A DNA stretch of 64,000 bases from the NCBI RefSeq assembly GCF_006094695.1, contig NZ_CP035103.1, positions 3,882,652 through 3,946,651 of the forward strand. Reading direction: 5' to 3'. Numbering within the stretch: position 1 is the stretch's first letter; each line of letters opens with the position of its first letter. The translations under genes and the position numbers were made by a program. Below the pieces are notes generated by a model, which saw nothing but the letters and a program-made list of their open reading frames with translations, was not told where the DNA came from and made no database searches. Below are positions 42,379-52,250 of the stretch, piece by piece. This stretch comes from Kocuria rosea (lineage in GTDB: Bacteria > Actinomycetota > Actinomycetes > Actinomycetales > Micrococcaceae).

Positions 42379-43432
42379 CGTCGCGATCAACCGGGTCGGG
42401 AAGTCCTTCGGCCCCGTCCGGGCGCTGCAGGGCGTGGACCTGAGCATGCGCTCGGGCGAGTTCGTGGCCGTGCTGGGCCCCTCGGGCTGCGGCAAGACCA
42501 CGCTGTTGCGCTGCGTGGCGGGCTTCGAGCAGATCGACGAGGGGCGGATCGCGCTGGGCGGCCGCCTCGTGGCGCTGCCGGGCGTCCACGTGCCCCCGCA
42601 CCGGCGGCACGTCGCGGTGGTCCCGCAGGAGGGGGCGCTGTTCCCGCACCTGGACGTGGCCGGCAACGTGGCCTACGGGCTGCGCCGCGGCCGCAAGGAC
42701 CGGGCCGCCCGGGTGGAGCAGTGCCTCCAGCTGGTGGGCCTCGGCGGGTACGGTGCCCGGATGCCCCACGAGCTCTCGGGCGGACAGCGCCAGCGCGTGG
42801 CCGTGGCTCGGGCGCTGGCCCCTCGGCCGCCCCTCGTGCTGCTCGACGAGCCCTTCAGCGCCCTCGACGCCTCCCTGCGCTCGGAGCTGCGCCGGGACGT
42901 CCGCCGGGCGCTGCGGGAGGACGGCGCCACGGCGATCCTCGTGACCCACGACCAGGGGGAGGCCCTGTCCATGGCGGACCGGGTGGCCGTGATGAACGGC
43001 GGCCGGATCCGCCAGGTCGGCACCCCGGCGGAGATCTACCGGCAGCCGGCGGACGCGTGGGTGGCGGGCTTCGTGGGCGAGGCCGTCCTCGTCCCGCTGG
43101 ACGGCGCCACGGCCGGCACCCGGCGCGACTCCCCCCTCGGGCCGCTGGTCCTGCGCCAGGACGACCGCCCCTGGACCGGGCCGATGGCCGCGGTGGTCCG
43201 GCCCGAGCAGGTGCTCCTGGCGCACAAGCGGACCCCGCAGGCCGGGCGCGGCGAGCCGGCCGTGGTGACCCGCGTGGACTACCACGGCCACGACACGCTC
43301 GTGGCCTTCCGGCTCTCGGACGGGACCGAGGCCATGTCCCGGATGGTCGACGGCCCGCTCGTGGACTACCGTCCCGGTGACCGGGTGTTCGCCCTGGTCG
43401 ACGGCGAGGTCACGGCCGTCCCGGCGAGCTGA
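42371..43432 (+). CDS. Iron(III) ABC transporter ATP-binding protein (FbpC-like)
   Basis: The 353-residue ATPase has Walker A GPSGCGKTT (about residue 37), signature LSGGQRQRVAVARAL, Walker B LVLLDEPFSALDASLR and switch His in ILVTHDQGEA. The C-terminal domain is of the TOBE type (VVRPEQVLLAHKRTPQAGRGEPAVVTRVDYHGHDTLVAF). It powers ferric import by the two preceding gene products. ATG overlaps the permease gene by 8 bp. Confidence 0.94.
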   Translation: MTDVAINRVGKSFGPVRALQGVDLSMRSGEFVAVLGPSGCGKTTLLRCVAGFEQIDEGRIALGGRLVALPGVHVPPHRRHVAVVPQEGALFPHLDVAGNVAYGLRRGRKDRAARVEQCLQLVGLGGYGARMPHELSGGQRQRVAVARALAPRPPLVLLDEPFSALDASLRSELRRDVRRALREDGATAILVTHDQGEALSMADRVAVMNGGRIRQVGTPAEIYRQPADAWVAGFVGEAVLVPLDGATAGTRRDSPLGPLVLRQDDRPWTGPMAAVVRPEQVLLAHKRTPQAGRGEPAVVTRVDYHGHDTLVAFRLSDGTEAMSRMVDGPLVDYRPGDRVFALVDGEVTAVPAS

Positions 43433-43537
43433 GCCGGTCCCCCGGACGCAGACGCTCAGAGACGCCGGGACACCCCCGAGGGGCAGTACCCCGGGGCGCC
43501 GAGCCGCCAGGGCCACCACAGCCACGGGAGCACCGGT

Positions 43538-44659
43538 CTAGTCCAGGCCCACCTCGATGTCGGCGCTCTGGCCCGTGGAGCGCACGGCGGCGCGGACCGG
43601 GAACTCGATCCGCTCCGTGACGGTCTCCCCGTCCTCCTCGTAGCTCAGCCGCGCCTCCGCGGGCCGGTGCGCGTCCGCCGTCCAGCGCAGCGGGTCCGCC
43701 GGGTCCGGGACCAGGACCAGGGCGGGCCGGGAGACCAGCCGCCACCGGACGCCGGTGATCTCCGGGTCCGGCGCCCCGGTCGCCGCCGCGGACGGCTCGA
43801 GCGGCTCCTGCGGGGCCGCCCAGCGCCGGGACGAGGGGCAGTCCTCGGGGGACAGCTCGTCCGAGGCGGTGCAGCTCTCCAGCCACTCCTCGATCCGGTC
43901 GTCGACCTCCTGCCACATCCTCGGGGAGGGCTCGATCCGCAGCGCCACCGAGGCCGGTGCCGGATCCCGGAACGCCACGGTGTGCGGCTCCAGGGGCGGG
44001 TCCGCCGTGTAGTAGGAGTTCCCGGGCAGCCCGATCGCGTAGTTCCCGGGCAGGGCCTCGAAGCGCCAGGTGCCGCCGGGGCCCTCGGGGTCGGGCACCC
44101 GGTCGTCCGGGTCCGGGCGGACGGTCTCCCCGTTGACGGAGAGCTCGTCGAGGGGGGCGGGCAGGTGGATCGAGAAGGGGGCCGCGTCCGGGGAGTCGAG
44201 CTGCCACTGGTCGTTGAAGGGACCGCTGCGCCGCACCTGGTGCACCCCGTAGACGTGGACCTCCTCCCGGTCCCGGGCGCCGTCGGGTCCGTCCCACCAC
44301 ACGCGCGCCCGGATCTCGGCGCGGCTCCCGCGGCGGTCCACGCCCAGGATCTCGTAGCCGCCGATCCGCCCCGCGGCGTTGCGGTACACGCGGTTCGAGA
44401 AGATGTTCAGGGTGGGGTCCGCCACGACGGCCTCGGTGCGGGACAGCAGCTGCCGCGAGCGCCCGTTCTCGAGCCCGCCGAGCCACGTGGCCACCGGGTC
44501 CTGCGGCTCCCGGTCCACGAAGACCCAGTTGACCACGGAGCTGAACACGGTCACGAGGACCACCACGACCGTCAGCCAGTGCAGCAGGGTCCGCCGCAGG
44601 CCCCGGGCGTCGACCGCGGAGAGGGCCTCGCCGGCCTCCCGCTCCCGTGACACCGACAC
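43538..44659 (-). CDS. Membrane-anchored protein of unknown function
   Basis: The GTG at 44659 has GGGAG 5 bases upstream and gives 373 residues. One N-terminal membrane helix (LLHWLTVVVVLVTVFSSVVNWVFV) is followed by a roughly 320-residue soluble domain. That domain has acidic, Pro-rich, beta-type sequence, GNYAIGLPGNSYYTADPPLEPHTVAFRD, a Cys pair (ESCTASDELSPEDCPS) and a beta-sandwich-like C terminus. Topology suggests a type II protein with an extracellular domain. No family is recognised. Confidence 0.75.
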   Translation of the reverse strand: MSVSREREAGEALSAVDARGLRRTLLHWLTVVVVLVTVFSSVVNWVFVDREPQDPVATWLGGLENGRSRQLLSRTEAVVADPTLNIFSNRVYRNAAGRIGGYEILGVDRRGSRAEIRARVWWDGPDGARDREEVHVYGVHQVRRSGPFNDQWQLDSPDAAPFSIHLPAPLDELSVNGETVRPDPDDRVPDPEGPGGTWRFEALPGNYAIGLPGNSYYTADPPLEPHTVAFRDPAPASVALRIEPSPRMWQEVDDRIEEWLESCTASDELSPEDCPSSRRWAAPQEPLEPSAAATGAPDPEITGVRWRLVSRPALVLVPDPADPLRWTADAHRPAEARLSYEEDGETVTERIEFPVRAAVRSTGQSADIEVGLD

Positions 44660-44774
44660 CGCAGCTCCCGTTCCCCAGGGGTCCGTCCGGCACTCGGCCC
44701 GGACGGTGCGGGCCGCGTCCCGGCCCACCAGCTCACATCGTAGGGCCGGCGTCGCCGCCGGGACGGAAGAACCG

Positions 44775-45791
44775 CTAGAGCGCGCGCCTCCGGGTGGCCA
44801 GGATCCCGGCCGCGACGAGCACCAGGCCCCAGGCGCCGTAGACGAGGCCGGACTCCACGTGGGTGAGCACCGGGTCGGCGGACTGGTACATCGTGGTCAG
44901 CTGGGTGCCGGCCGCCCCCGGGGAGTACGGCTTGACGTCCTCGAGCCACTCGAAGGACAGCGCGAACAGCACGATCTCCAGGACCATCACCAGCACCACG
45001 AGCACCACGATCCCCCACGTCGTGGACTTCAGCAGGGCCCCGAGCCCGAAGCCCAGCCACGCGGTGACCATGTAGAAGACGCCCACCGCCAGGACGTTGA
45101 GCAAGACGGGCTCCTGCCACACGTCGTAGCCGAGGTCCCCGCCCGCCAGGACCGGCTGGACGACGAGGTGGCACAGGAGCCCGCTGAGCACCCCGAAGAG
45201 GAACGCGACCACGGAGAGCACCACGGTCTTGGCGAGCATCACCGGGGTGCGCCGCGGCACCGCCGTCATGGTGGTGCGGATGGCGCCGGTGGCGTACTCG
45301 GAGCCGATGAACAGCACGGCCAGCGCTCCCAGGAGCAGCATGACGAGCTGCAGGCCGCTGTTGGCGCTGGTCATGGCCAGGTACTCGCTGAAGCCCATCC
45401 CGTCCGGCAGGGCAATGTCGGACTGCGCGGCGATCTGCTGGTCCGACTCGGCGGCGAACGTGTCCTGCTGCTGCTGGACCTCCTCCTCGGTGAGCCCGAG
45501 CTCCTCCGGGGACCGTCCGTCCAGCGACTCGTCGACCTGCTCCTGCGCGGCCTGCTCGTTGAAGCTCTGCAGCGACGTGGTGCTCCAGGCGCCCAGCGCT
45601 GCGAAGCCGAGGGAGAGGAGCAGGGCGACGCCGAGCAGGATCCAGTGCGAGCGCAGGGAGCGGAACTTGATCCACTCGGAGTGCAGGACCCGGCCGAAGC
45701 CCAGCCGCACCCGGGACGCGGGGTCGGACGGCCCGGTGCGCTCCGGGGTACCGGTCTGCGGGTGGGGGGCGGTCGAGGTGCTGGTGCTCAT
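44775..45791 (-). CDS. ABC-2 type exporter permease
   Basis: The 338-residue protein has a cytoplasmic N terminus with LGFGRVLHSEWIKFRSLRSHWILLGVALLLSLGF. An extracellular loop of about 100 acidic/Gln-rich residues (ESLDGRSPEELGLTEEEVQQQQDTFAAESDQQIAAQ) follows, then five further helices (for example LQLVMLLLGALAVLFIGSEYATGAIRTTMTAVPRR). The SEWIKFRS and EYATGAIRTT motifs are typical of ABC-2 permeases of the bacitracin/lantibiotic-exporter kind. Its ATG overlaps the ATPase stop by 4 bp. Confidence 0.9.
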   Translation of the reverse strand: MSTSTSTAPHPQTGTPERTGPSDPASRVRLGFGRVLHSEWIKFRSLRSHWILLGVALLLSLGFAALGAWSTTSLQSFNEQAAQEQVDESLDGRSPEELGLTEEEVQQQQDTFAAESDQQIAAQSDIALPDGMGFSEYLAMTSANSGLQLVMLLLGALAVLFIGSEYATGAIRTTMTAVPRRTPVMLAKTVVLSVVAFLFGVLSGLLCHLVVQPVLAGGDLGYDVWQEPVLLNVLAVGVFYMVTAWLGFGLGALLKSTTWGIVVLVVLVMVLEIVLFALSFEWLEDVKPYSPGAAGTQLTTMYQSADPVLTHVESGLVYGAWGLVLVAAGILATRRRAL

Positions 45792-46753
45792 GCTCGGTCT
45801 CCGGTTCGTGCGTCGGCGCCCGCCCAGGGCGCCGGGTCGGTCGGTGCGGGAGCGCCGCCGGAGCGGTACTCGACCTCGTTCTGGGTCATGGCCATGTACA
45901 CGTCCTCGAGGGTCTCCGTGAGGGGGGTGAGCTCGTGGACCAGCACCCCGTGGGAGAGGGCGGCCTCGGCGATGCGCCGCGGCTCCGGCCCCGTGACCAG
46001 GAGTCCGTCGTCGTCGAACTCCGTGATGCCGGCGTCCGTGCCCTGCAGGGCGCGGCGCATCGCCTCCCGGTCGGTGGCGCGCAGCCGGGTGCGCGTGCGG
46101 CCCCCGGCGAGGATCTGCTGGATCGGCGCGTCCGCGAGGATCCGGCCCCGGCCGATCACCACGAGGTGGTCGGCGGTCTGCGCCATCTCGGACATGAGGT
46201 GGGAGGACAGGAAGACCGTGCGGCCCTCCGAGGCGAGGAACTTGGCGAGGTGGCGCACCCACACCACGCCCTCGGGGTCCAGTCCGTTGACGGGCTCGTC
46301 GAGGATCACGGTGTGCGGGTCGCCGATCAGCGCCGCGGCGATCCCGAGGCGCTGGCCCATGCCGAGGGAGAAGCCTCCCACCCGCTTGTCGGCCGCGGCC
46401 CCGAGCCCGGTGAGGTCCACGACCTCCTGGACGCGGGACTTCGCGATGCCGTGGGTCGCGGCGAGCGCCGAGAGGTGCGCGCGCGCGGTGCGCCGGGGGT
46501 GGACCGCCTTCGCGTCCAGCAGCACCCCGACCTCCGCGAGCGGCGCCCGGTGCTGGGCGTACGGCCTGCCGTTGACGCGGGTGTGGCCCCGGGTCGCGGA
46601 CTCCAGCCCGACGACGAGGCGCATCGTGGTCGACTTGCCGGCCCCGTTGGGCCCCAGGAACCCGGTCACCTTGCCGGGGCGGACGGTGAAGCTGACGTCG
46701 TCCACCGCCGTCTTGCCGCCGTAGGTCTTCGTCAGGTTCTCGATCTCGATCAC
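45788..46753 (-). CDS. ABC transporter ATP-binding protein (BcrA-like)
   Basis: The 321-residue ATPase has Walker A FLGPNGAGKSTTMRLVVGLE, signature FSLGMGQRLGIAAALIG, Walker B VILDEPVNGLDPEG and switch His in VFLSSHLMSEMAQTADHLVVIGRGRI. The C-terminal extension (ALSHGVLVHELTPLTETLEDVYMAMTQ) is typical of drug- or bacteriocin-exporter ATPases. The GTG start at 46753 fits homology. It forms an operon with the overlapping permease gene. Confidence 0.92.
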   Translation of the reverse strand: MIEIENLTKTYGGKTAVDDVSFTVRPGKVTGFLGPNGAGKSTTMRLVVGLESATRGHTRVNGRPYAQHRAPLAEVGVLLDAKAVHPRRTARAHLSALAATHGIAKSRVQEVVDLTGLGAAADKRVGGFSLGMGQRLGIAAALIGDPHTVILDEPVNGLDPEGVVWVRHLAKFLASEGRTVFLSSHLMSEMAQTADHLVVIGRGRILADAPIQQILAGGRTRTRLRATDREAMRRALQGTDAGITEFDDDGLLVTGPEPRRIAEAALSHGVLVHELTPLTETLEDVYMAMTQNEVEYRSGGAPAPTDPAPWAGADARTGDRA

Positions 46754-46893
46754 CGGCGCTCCTCCCGAGCACTCGTCTGTTCTTCTCCGCCACCAACCTA
46801 CGGGAGAGCCGGCACGGGACGGCACCGCCGTCAGGATGAACCCGTGCGGGCGTGGCGGCCGCCGGTCTCCCCCTCCCGGCGGAGCCGGGACGC

Positions 46894-48129
46894 TCAACCG
46901 GCCTCGGAGAGCCCGATCCGCCGCGCCTGACCGCCCCGCAGGACGTCGACCGCGACCGCGACCACCAGGAGGACGAGGAGCAGCACGCGCACTGCCGCGA
47001 GCAGGTCCTGCGCGTCCCAGCCGATCAGACCGAGCCCGGGCAGCACCGGCCAGGTCGGCTCGGGCAGGACCAGGGTGGTCCACCACAGGACCTCGACGAG
47101 CTGCCAGGCGGCGAACTCGAGCCAGTTGCGCCGGCTGAGCACCACGAGGGGCGCCAGCCAGAGCACGTGGACGAGGGAGTAGGCGGGGCCGGAGAGCACG
47201 AGCACGGCCAGCAGGAGGAACGCGATCTGGACGACGCTGGGCTCCTGCCGGGTGAGCAGGGTCAGCACGAGCACCGCCACGAGACCCAGCACGAGGGCCA
47301 GGAGCACCCACTGCCCCGCCCCCGCCGGGTCCGGGGCCGCACCCGTGCGCGCCTGCTCCACCCGGGCCCAGACGCCCCAGGAGGAGGAGCTCTCCACGGG
47401 CCCGTCCCAGGGCAGGCGGAGCTGCCGGACCCACCGGTCCGGGGCGGAGAGCAGGAACGGCCCGTTGACCAGCGCCCAGGTGAGCAGCGTCCCGGCCAGT
47501 ACCACCGCGAAGTCCCGGAACTGCCGGTACCGCACGGCCAGGAGCAGCACGGCCAGGAGGACCACCAGGGGGAACAGCGCCACGGACGCCGCGAGACCCA
47601 GCAGGATCCCCGCCGGCACGGGGCTTCCCCGGACGTGGAAGAGCAGCGCCAGCATCATCAGCAGCACGGCCCACAGGTCCCACGTGCCGAAGCCCACCAG
47701 GACCGCCACCGGTGCGAGCGCCAGCACGAACGCGTCCGCGCCGCGCCTGCCGGAGAGCGCGGAGACCGCGGCCACCGTGCCGATCCACACCAGGGCCAGC
47801 AGCAGCACGGAGAGGTCGGCGAACACGCCCCGGTCCACGTCCGTCCCGAACAGCGCGGAGAGGCGGGCCGCGAACCAGCCGACCACCGTGGTGATCATCC
47901 CGACCAGGGCGGGCTGGTCCCCCGCGGGCCCGCCCGTGAAGAACCCGCCCGCCCCGGACGCCTCGCCGGGCGCGATCTCGGTGGCGCACAGCGCGGGCAG
48001 GCTCTCCGCGGCGCCCCAGCCGGGCACCCGGCAGGGCAGCCGCAGCAGCCAGGCCGTCATGACCGCGTAGAGGCTCAGGCCGACGAGCAGCGCCCGGTGG
48101 CCGCCCCGGGACCCGCCCAGGGGGCTCAC
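46894..48129 (-). CDS. Polytopic membrane protein, possible GT-C glycosyltransferase
   Basis: The 411-residue protein has about 10-11 hydrophobic segments and few charged loops. An extracellular loop follows the first helix (CRVPGWGAAESLPALCATEIAPGEASGAGGFFTGGPAGDQPALVGMITTVV), and WVRQLRLPWDGPVESSSSWGVWARVEQ lies between later helices. The organisation resembles polyprenol-phosphate-dependent GT87/DUF2029-type mannosyltransferases, but no catalytic motif is certain. It lies between the ABC exporter and cca genes on the same strand. Confidence 0.6.
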   Translation of the reverse strand: MSPLGGSRGGHRALLVGLSLYAVMTAWLLRLPCRVPGWGAAESLPALCATEIAPGEASGAGGFFTGGPAGDQPALVGMITTVVGWFAARLSALFGTDVDRGVFADLSVLLLALVWIGTVAAVSALSGRRGADAFVLALAPVAVLVGFGTWDLWAVLLMMLALLFHVRGSPVPAGILLGLAASVALFPLVVLLAVLLLAVRYRQFRDFAVVLAGTLLTWALVNGPFLLSAPDRWVRQLRLPWDGPVESSSSWGVWARVEQARTGAAPDPAGAGQWVLLALVLGLVAVLVLTLLTRQEPSVVQIAFLLLAVLVLSGPAYSLVHVLWLAPLVVLSRRNWLEFAAWQLVEVLWWTTLVLPEPTWPVLPGLGLIGWDAQDLLAAVRVLLLVLLVVAVAVDVLRGGQARRIGLSEAG

Positions 48130-48274
48130 GGCCCCTCCCGCCGTCCGCGCAGCACGCCCGCCCCGATCCCGGCCCGAAGGACCGCGGTGAGGTCGGAAGA
48201 TATGCCTTCACCGATATATGCACTCCGGGGGCAACAGAGGGCGTTCCCGGCGGCGCCGGCGCCGGACCGGGGGC

Positions 48275-49687
48275 TCACAGGGTGTCCGCGGCCCAGGCCC
48301 GCAGCCGCCGCTCGGCCTCCTCCGGCCCCAGCTCCCCCTCGTCCAGGCGCAGGTCCAGCAGGAACTTGTAGGCCCGGCCCACCGCCGGCCCCGGCGGGAT
48401 GCCGAGCACCGCCATGATCCGCTCGCCGTCCAGCTCCGGCCGCACGGCGTCGAGCTCCTCGCGCGCGGAGAGCTCCTCGATCCGCGCCTCGAGGTCGTCG
48501 TAGGCGGCGGCGAGCCGTGCCACCTTCCGCCGGTTCCGGGAGGTCACGTCCGCCCGCGTGAGCCGGTGCAGCCGCTCCAGGCACTCCCCGGCGTCCCGGA
48601 CGTAGCGGCGCACGGCGGAGTCGGTCCACTCGGCGTCCCCGTAGCCGTAGAAGCGCATGTGCAGCTCGACCAGCCGGCCCACCGTCCTGATCGTGTCGTT
48701 GTCGAAGCGCAGGGCCCGCATCCGCTTGGCCGTGAGCTTCGCGCCCACCACCTCGTGGTGGCGGAAGCTCACGGCACCGGACTCCTCGAAGCGCCGGGTC
48801 GCGGGCTTGCCGACGTCGTGCATGAGCGCGGCGAAGCGCAGCGCGAAGTCGGGCCCGGGCACGGGGCCGTCCGGACCGGACTCCAGGGCCGCGGCCTGCT
48901 CCATGACGGTCAGGGAGTGCTGGTAGACGTCCTTGTGCCGGTGGTGCTCGTCCGTCTCGAGCTGGAGCGCGGGCACCTCGGGCAGCACGACCTCGGCGAG
49001 CCCCGTGCTCACCAGGAGGTCGATGCCGCGGCGGGGCCGGCGCCCGCAGACCAGCTTGACGAGCTCCTCGCGCACGCGCTCGGCCGAGACGATCGCGATG
49101 CGCTCCGCCATGCCGGTCATGGCCGCGCGCACCTCGGGCGCCACCTCGACGTCGAGCTGGGACGCGAAGCGGGCGGCGCGCATCATGCGCAGGGGATCGT
49201 CCGAGAAGGAGTCCTCCGGGGCGCCCGGGGTGCGCAGCGCCCGGGCGTGCAGGTCCTTGATCCCGCCGTGCGGGTCCACGAGCTCCAGGCCGGGCAGCCG
49301 CAGCGCCATGGCGTTGATGGTGAAGTCGCGGCGGAACAGGTCGTCCTCGAGGGAGTCGCCGAAGGCCACCTGCGGCTTGCGGGAGTCCGCGTCGTAGGCC
49401 TCGGCCCGGTAGGTGGTCACCTCCAGCTGGACGTCGCCGCGGCGCATCCCGATGGTCCCGAAGGCGCGGCCGATCTCCCACACCGCGTCCGCCCACCCCG
49501 TGACCACGGCGAGCGTCTCCTCGGGAGTCGCGTCGGTGGTGAAGTCCAGGTCCAGGGAGGGCCGGCCGAGGAAGAGGTCCCGCACGGGCCCGCCCACGAG
49601 GGAGAGCTCGTGGCCGGCGGCGGAGAACCGCCGCCCCAGGTCGAGGGCGGCGGGGTGGATCGCGTGGGCGTCGGGGAGCTGCGTCAT
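48275..49687 (-). CDS. cca: CCA tRNA nucleotidyltransferase
   Basis: The 470-residue enzyme has the polymerase-beta-type head GHELSLVGGPVRDLFLGRPSLDLDFTTDA with the DxD pair, the RNA-binding block LEDDLFRRDFTINAMALRLPG and DPLRMMRAARFASQL. A C-terminal HD domain (VYQHSLTVMEQAAAL, FAALMHDVGKP) follows. It adds or repairs the 3' CCA of tRNAs. The ATG at 49687 is used; an in-frame ATG at 49699 is possible. It is divergent from the Nudix gene, the order seen in mycobacterial pcnA-mutT4-mviN loci. Confidence 0.93.
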   Translation of the reverse strand: MTQLPDAHAIHPAALDLGRRFSAAGHELSLVGGPVRDLFLGRPSLDLDFTTDATPEETLAVVTGWADAVWEIGRAFGTIGMRRGDVQLEVTTYRAEAYDADSRKPQVAFGDSLEDDLFRRDFTINAMALRLPGLELVDPHGGIKDLHARALRTPGAPEDSFSDDPLRMMRAARFASQLDVEVAPEVRAAMTGMAERIAIVSAERVREELVKLVCGRRPRRGIDLLVSTGLAEVVLPEVPALQLETDEHHRHKDVYQHSLTVMEQAAALESGPDGPVPGPDFALRFAALMHDVGKPATRRFEESGAVSFRHHEVVGAKLTAKRMRALRFDNDTIRTVGRLVELHMRFYGYGDAEWTDSAVRRYVRDAGECLERLHRLTRADVTSRNRRKVARLAAAYDDLEARIEELSAREELDAVRPELDGERIMAVLGIPPGPAVGRAYKFLLDLRLDEGELGPEEAERRLRAWAADTL

Positions 49688-49811
49688 GGTGCCGCCCATT
49701 GTTCCAGACCCCGGGGCGCGGACCCGGCCGCCGCGGCCCCGCCGGAACCGACCGCCGGAGCCCCTCCCCCGCTCCGGCGGGAGCCCGGGCGATTGTGGCA
49801 AGGTAGGAGAC

Positions 49812-50312
49812 ATGGCTTTCCCCGTACCCAGCGCACCGAAGAAGCGGCCGACCGCGCCGGCCGCTGCGCTGCCCACGGTCGAGGAAGTCTCCGCCGGCGG
49901 GATCGTCGTCGACCTCGGCGCGCCCTCCCACCCGGTGGCCATCATCGCCCGGATCAACCGCGGCGGGCGCCTCGAGTGGTGCCTGCCCAAGGGCCACCCC
50001 GAGGGCGAGGAGTCCAACGAGGAAGCCGCGATCCGCGAGATCGAGGAGGAGACCGGCATCGCCGGTGAGGTGCTGAGCCCGCTGGGCAGCATCGACTACT
50101 GGTTCACGGTCTCCGGGCACCGCGTGCACAAGACGGTGCACCACTTCCTGCTGCGCGCCACGGGCGGTCACCTCACCACGGACAACGACCCCGACCACGA
50201 GGCCGTGGACGTCGCCTGGGTGAACATCGACGACCTCGGCCGGAAGCTGTCCTTCCCCAACGAACGGCGCATCGCCGACATCGCCCGTGAATACATCATC
50301 CACCAGCTCTGA
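49812..50312 (+). CDS. Nudix hydrolase
   Basis: The 166-residue protein has a complete Nudix box (G.....E.......REIEEETGI) within the segment starting KGHPEGEESNEEAA at about residue 57, and a core EEVSAGGIVVDLG. Nudix enzymes hydrolyse nucleoside diphosphate derivatives. In actinobacteria the orthologue beside murJ (MutT4) is such a phosphohydrolase with unclear in vivo substrate. The next gene, murJ, starts 26 bp before this stop, so translation is coupled. Confidence 0.93.
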   Translation: MAFPVPSAPKKRPTAPAAALPTVEEVSAGGIVVDLGAPSHPVAIIARINRGGRLEWCLPKGHPEGEESNEEAAIREIEEETGIAGEVLSPLGSIDYWFTVSGHRVHKTVHHFLLRATGGHLTTDNDPDHEAVDVAWVNIDDLGRKLSFPNERRIADIAREYIIHQL

Positions 50313-52017
50313 GACCGCGGAGCCCTCCGGGCCGGCCGGGAAGGGCACCCCGGCGGCCCCGGCCCGCCGCTCGGGCGCGGCCTCCAGCGCCATCATGGCC
50401 TCGGGCACGCTCGTCTCCCGCGCGCTGGGGTTCGTCAAGACGGTCCTCATCACGGTGGCGATCGGCTCCATCACGACCGTCTCCGACGTCTTCGAGCTCG
50501 CGAACACGCTGCCGAACCTGATCTACGTCCTCGTGGCGGGCGGCATCTTCAACGCCGTCCTGGTGCCGCAGATCATCAAGGCCTCCAGGACCGCGGACGA
50601 CGGCGGGGCCGACTACATCGCCCGCCTGCTCACCCTCGCCGTGCTCGCCCTGCTGGGGGTGACGGCGGTCGTGGTGCTGCTGGCGGGACCCATCATCCGG
50701 ACCATGGGCACCGACTGGACCGAGGAGCAGCTCTCGCTCGGGCTGACGTTCGCGCTGTTCACGTTCCCGCAGATCTTCTTCTACGGCCTCTACACCGTGG
50801 TGGGGCAGGTCCTGAACGCCCGCGGCGCCTTCGGCTGGTACATGTGGGCGCCGGTGGTCAACAACGTGGTGGCCATCGCCGCGCTGCTCGTGTTCGTCCA
50901 GCAGTTCGGAGCGTACGCCGAGACGGTGCACACCCTCGAGAACTGGTCCCCGGCCAAGACCTTCTGGCTGGCGGCCATGGCCACGGTGGGCGTCGCGGCC
51001 CAGGCCCTCGTGCTGTTCTGGCCGCTGCGCCGGCTCGGGCTGGGGCTGCGCCCGAAGTTCGGCTGGCGCGGCATCGGCCTCTCCACCGCGGCGCGGCTCG
51101 CGGGCTGGACCCTCGCCACCGGGGTCCTCGCCAACCTGGCGTTCCTGACCCTGACCAAGGTCGCGGCGATCCCCACCGGCTACCGCCCGGAGTACCTCGC
51201 GATGGACCCGCCGCAGCAGATCGCGGGCGTGGCGGCCCTCAACCAGGCCTCGATGCTGTACTCCCTCCCGCACGGGGTGATCGGGCTGTCCATCGCCACG
51301 GTGCTGTTCAACCGGATGGCCGCCGCCTCGACGGACGGGGACCGGGCCGGGATGGTCGCGTCCCTGTCCTCGAGCCTGCGCATCACCGGGGTGGCGACGG
51401 TCTTCGCCACCGTCGCCCTGGTGGTCTTCGCCGGCCCCCTCGGCATGCTCTTCAGCGGCGGCGTCCCCTCCGCGGGGGCCGTGGTCGGCCAGGTGATCAC
51501 GGTGATCGCGATCGGCGCGCCCTTCATGTCGGTGTCCTTCATGCTCGGCCGGGCGTTCTACGCGCAGGAGGACGCCCGCACCCCGTTCCTCGTGCAGGTC
51601 GGCGTCGCCCTCTTCACCGTGGTCTCGGCGCTGCTGATCTGGTCGTTCGTCCCGCCGGACCTCATCGTCTTCGCGGTCGCCGCGTGCTACGCGGCCCAGA
51701 ACGTCCTGAGCGCGCTGATCTACCACGTGGTCCTGGTCCGCCGGATCGGGGACTACGACGTGGCCCGGATCGTGGACTCCCACGCCCGGATCCTCGTGGC
51801 GTCCCTGCTCGCCGGCGCGGTGGGCGCCGTGGCCCTGTTCCTGCTCGGCGGATACGACCCCGCCGGCTTCCCCTGGACCAACCAGCTGACGGCGATCGCG
51901 ACCGTCGCCGCGGGCGGGACCGTCATGGGGATCGCCTACCTGGGCGCCCTCAAGCTCTGCCGCGTCCGGGAGCTCGACAGCCTCGTGCGCCCGCTCCTCG
52001 CGCGCCTCGGCCGCTGA
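50287..52017 (+). CDS. murJ: Lipid II flippase MurJ
   Basis: The 576-residue protein has a disordered N-terminal stretch of about 33 residues and then about 14 membrane helices of the MOP-fold MurJ family: MASGTLVSRALGFVKTVLI, LANTLPNLIYVLVAGGIFNAVLVPQI, LPHGVIGLSIATVLFNRMAAAS, FMLGRAFYAQEDARTPFLVQ. It flips undecaprenyl-linked peptidoglycan precursor to the outside. Mycobacterial MviN carries a cytoplasmic pseudokinase fused to the C terminus; here the chain ends after the membrane domain and a related separate gene follows. Confidence 0.94.
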   Translation: MNTSSTSSETAEPSGPAGKGTPAAPARRSGAASSAIMASGTLVSRALGFVKTVLITVAIGSITTVSDVFELANTLPNLIYVLVAGGIFNAVLVPQIIKASRTADDGGADYIARLLTLAVLALLGVTAVVVLLAGPIIRTMGTDWTEEQLSLGLTFALFTFPQIFFYGLYTVVGQVLNARGAFGWYMWAPVVNNVVAIAALLVFVQQFGAYAETVHTLENWSPAKTFWLAAMATVGVAAQALVLFWPLRRLGLGLRPKFGWRGIGLSTAARLAGWTLATGVLANLAFLTLTKVAAIPTGYRPEYLAMDPPQQIAGVAALNQASMLYSLPHGVIGLSIATVLFNRMAAASTDGDRAGMVASLSSSLRITGVATVFATVALVVFAGPLGMLFSGGVPSAGAVVGQVITVIAIGAPFMSVSFMLGRAFYAQEDARTPFLVQVGVALFTVVSALLIWSFVPPDLIVFAVAACYAAQNVLSALIYHVVLVRRIGDYDVARIVDSHARILVASLLAGAVGAVALFLLGGYDPAGFPWTNQLTAIATVAAGGTVMGIAYLGALKLCRVRELDSLVRPLLARLGR

Positions 52018-52070
52018 CCGCCCCGACCGCCCCGACCGGGCGGACCGGGCGGACCGGGCGGACCGACCGG
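52016..52070. repeat. Short GC-rich tandem repeat after murJ
   Basis: Tandem copies of a 9-bp unit (CGGACCGGG and variants, about three to four) preceded by two copies of a CCCCGACCG-type unit lie in the non-coding gap after the murJ stop. It might fold as part of a terminator, or be a slippage-prone spacer. Confidence 0.6.
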
Positions 52071-52250
52071 GCGCCCGGAGCGAGCGCCCGGACCGGCCGT
52101 GTGACGAGGCTCTCGGCCGCGGGAGGCCGGGACCGGTAAAGTGCTGAGTGGTCGGTGACGTGGGTCAGGAACACCCCTTCTGCCCCGCCGGCCACCCCCG
52201 CCCGCGAATTCCGGCCCCCGCCGCGGATTCCCGACCCCCAGGGAGCCAAC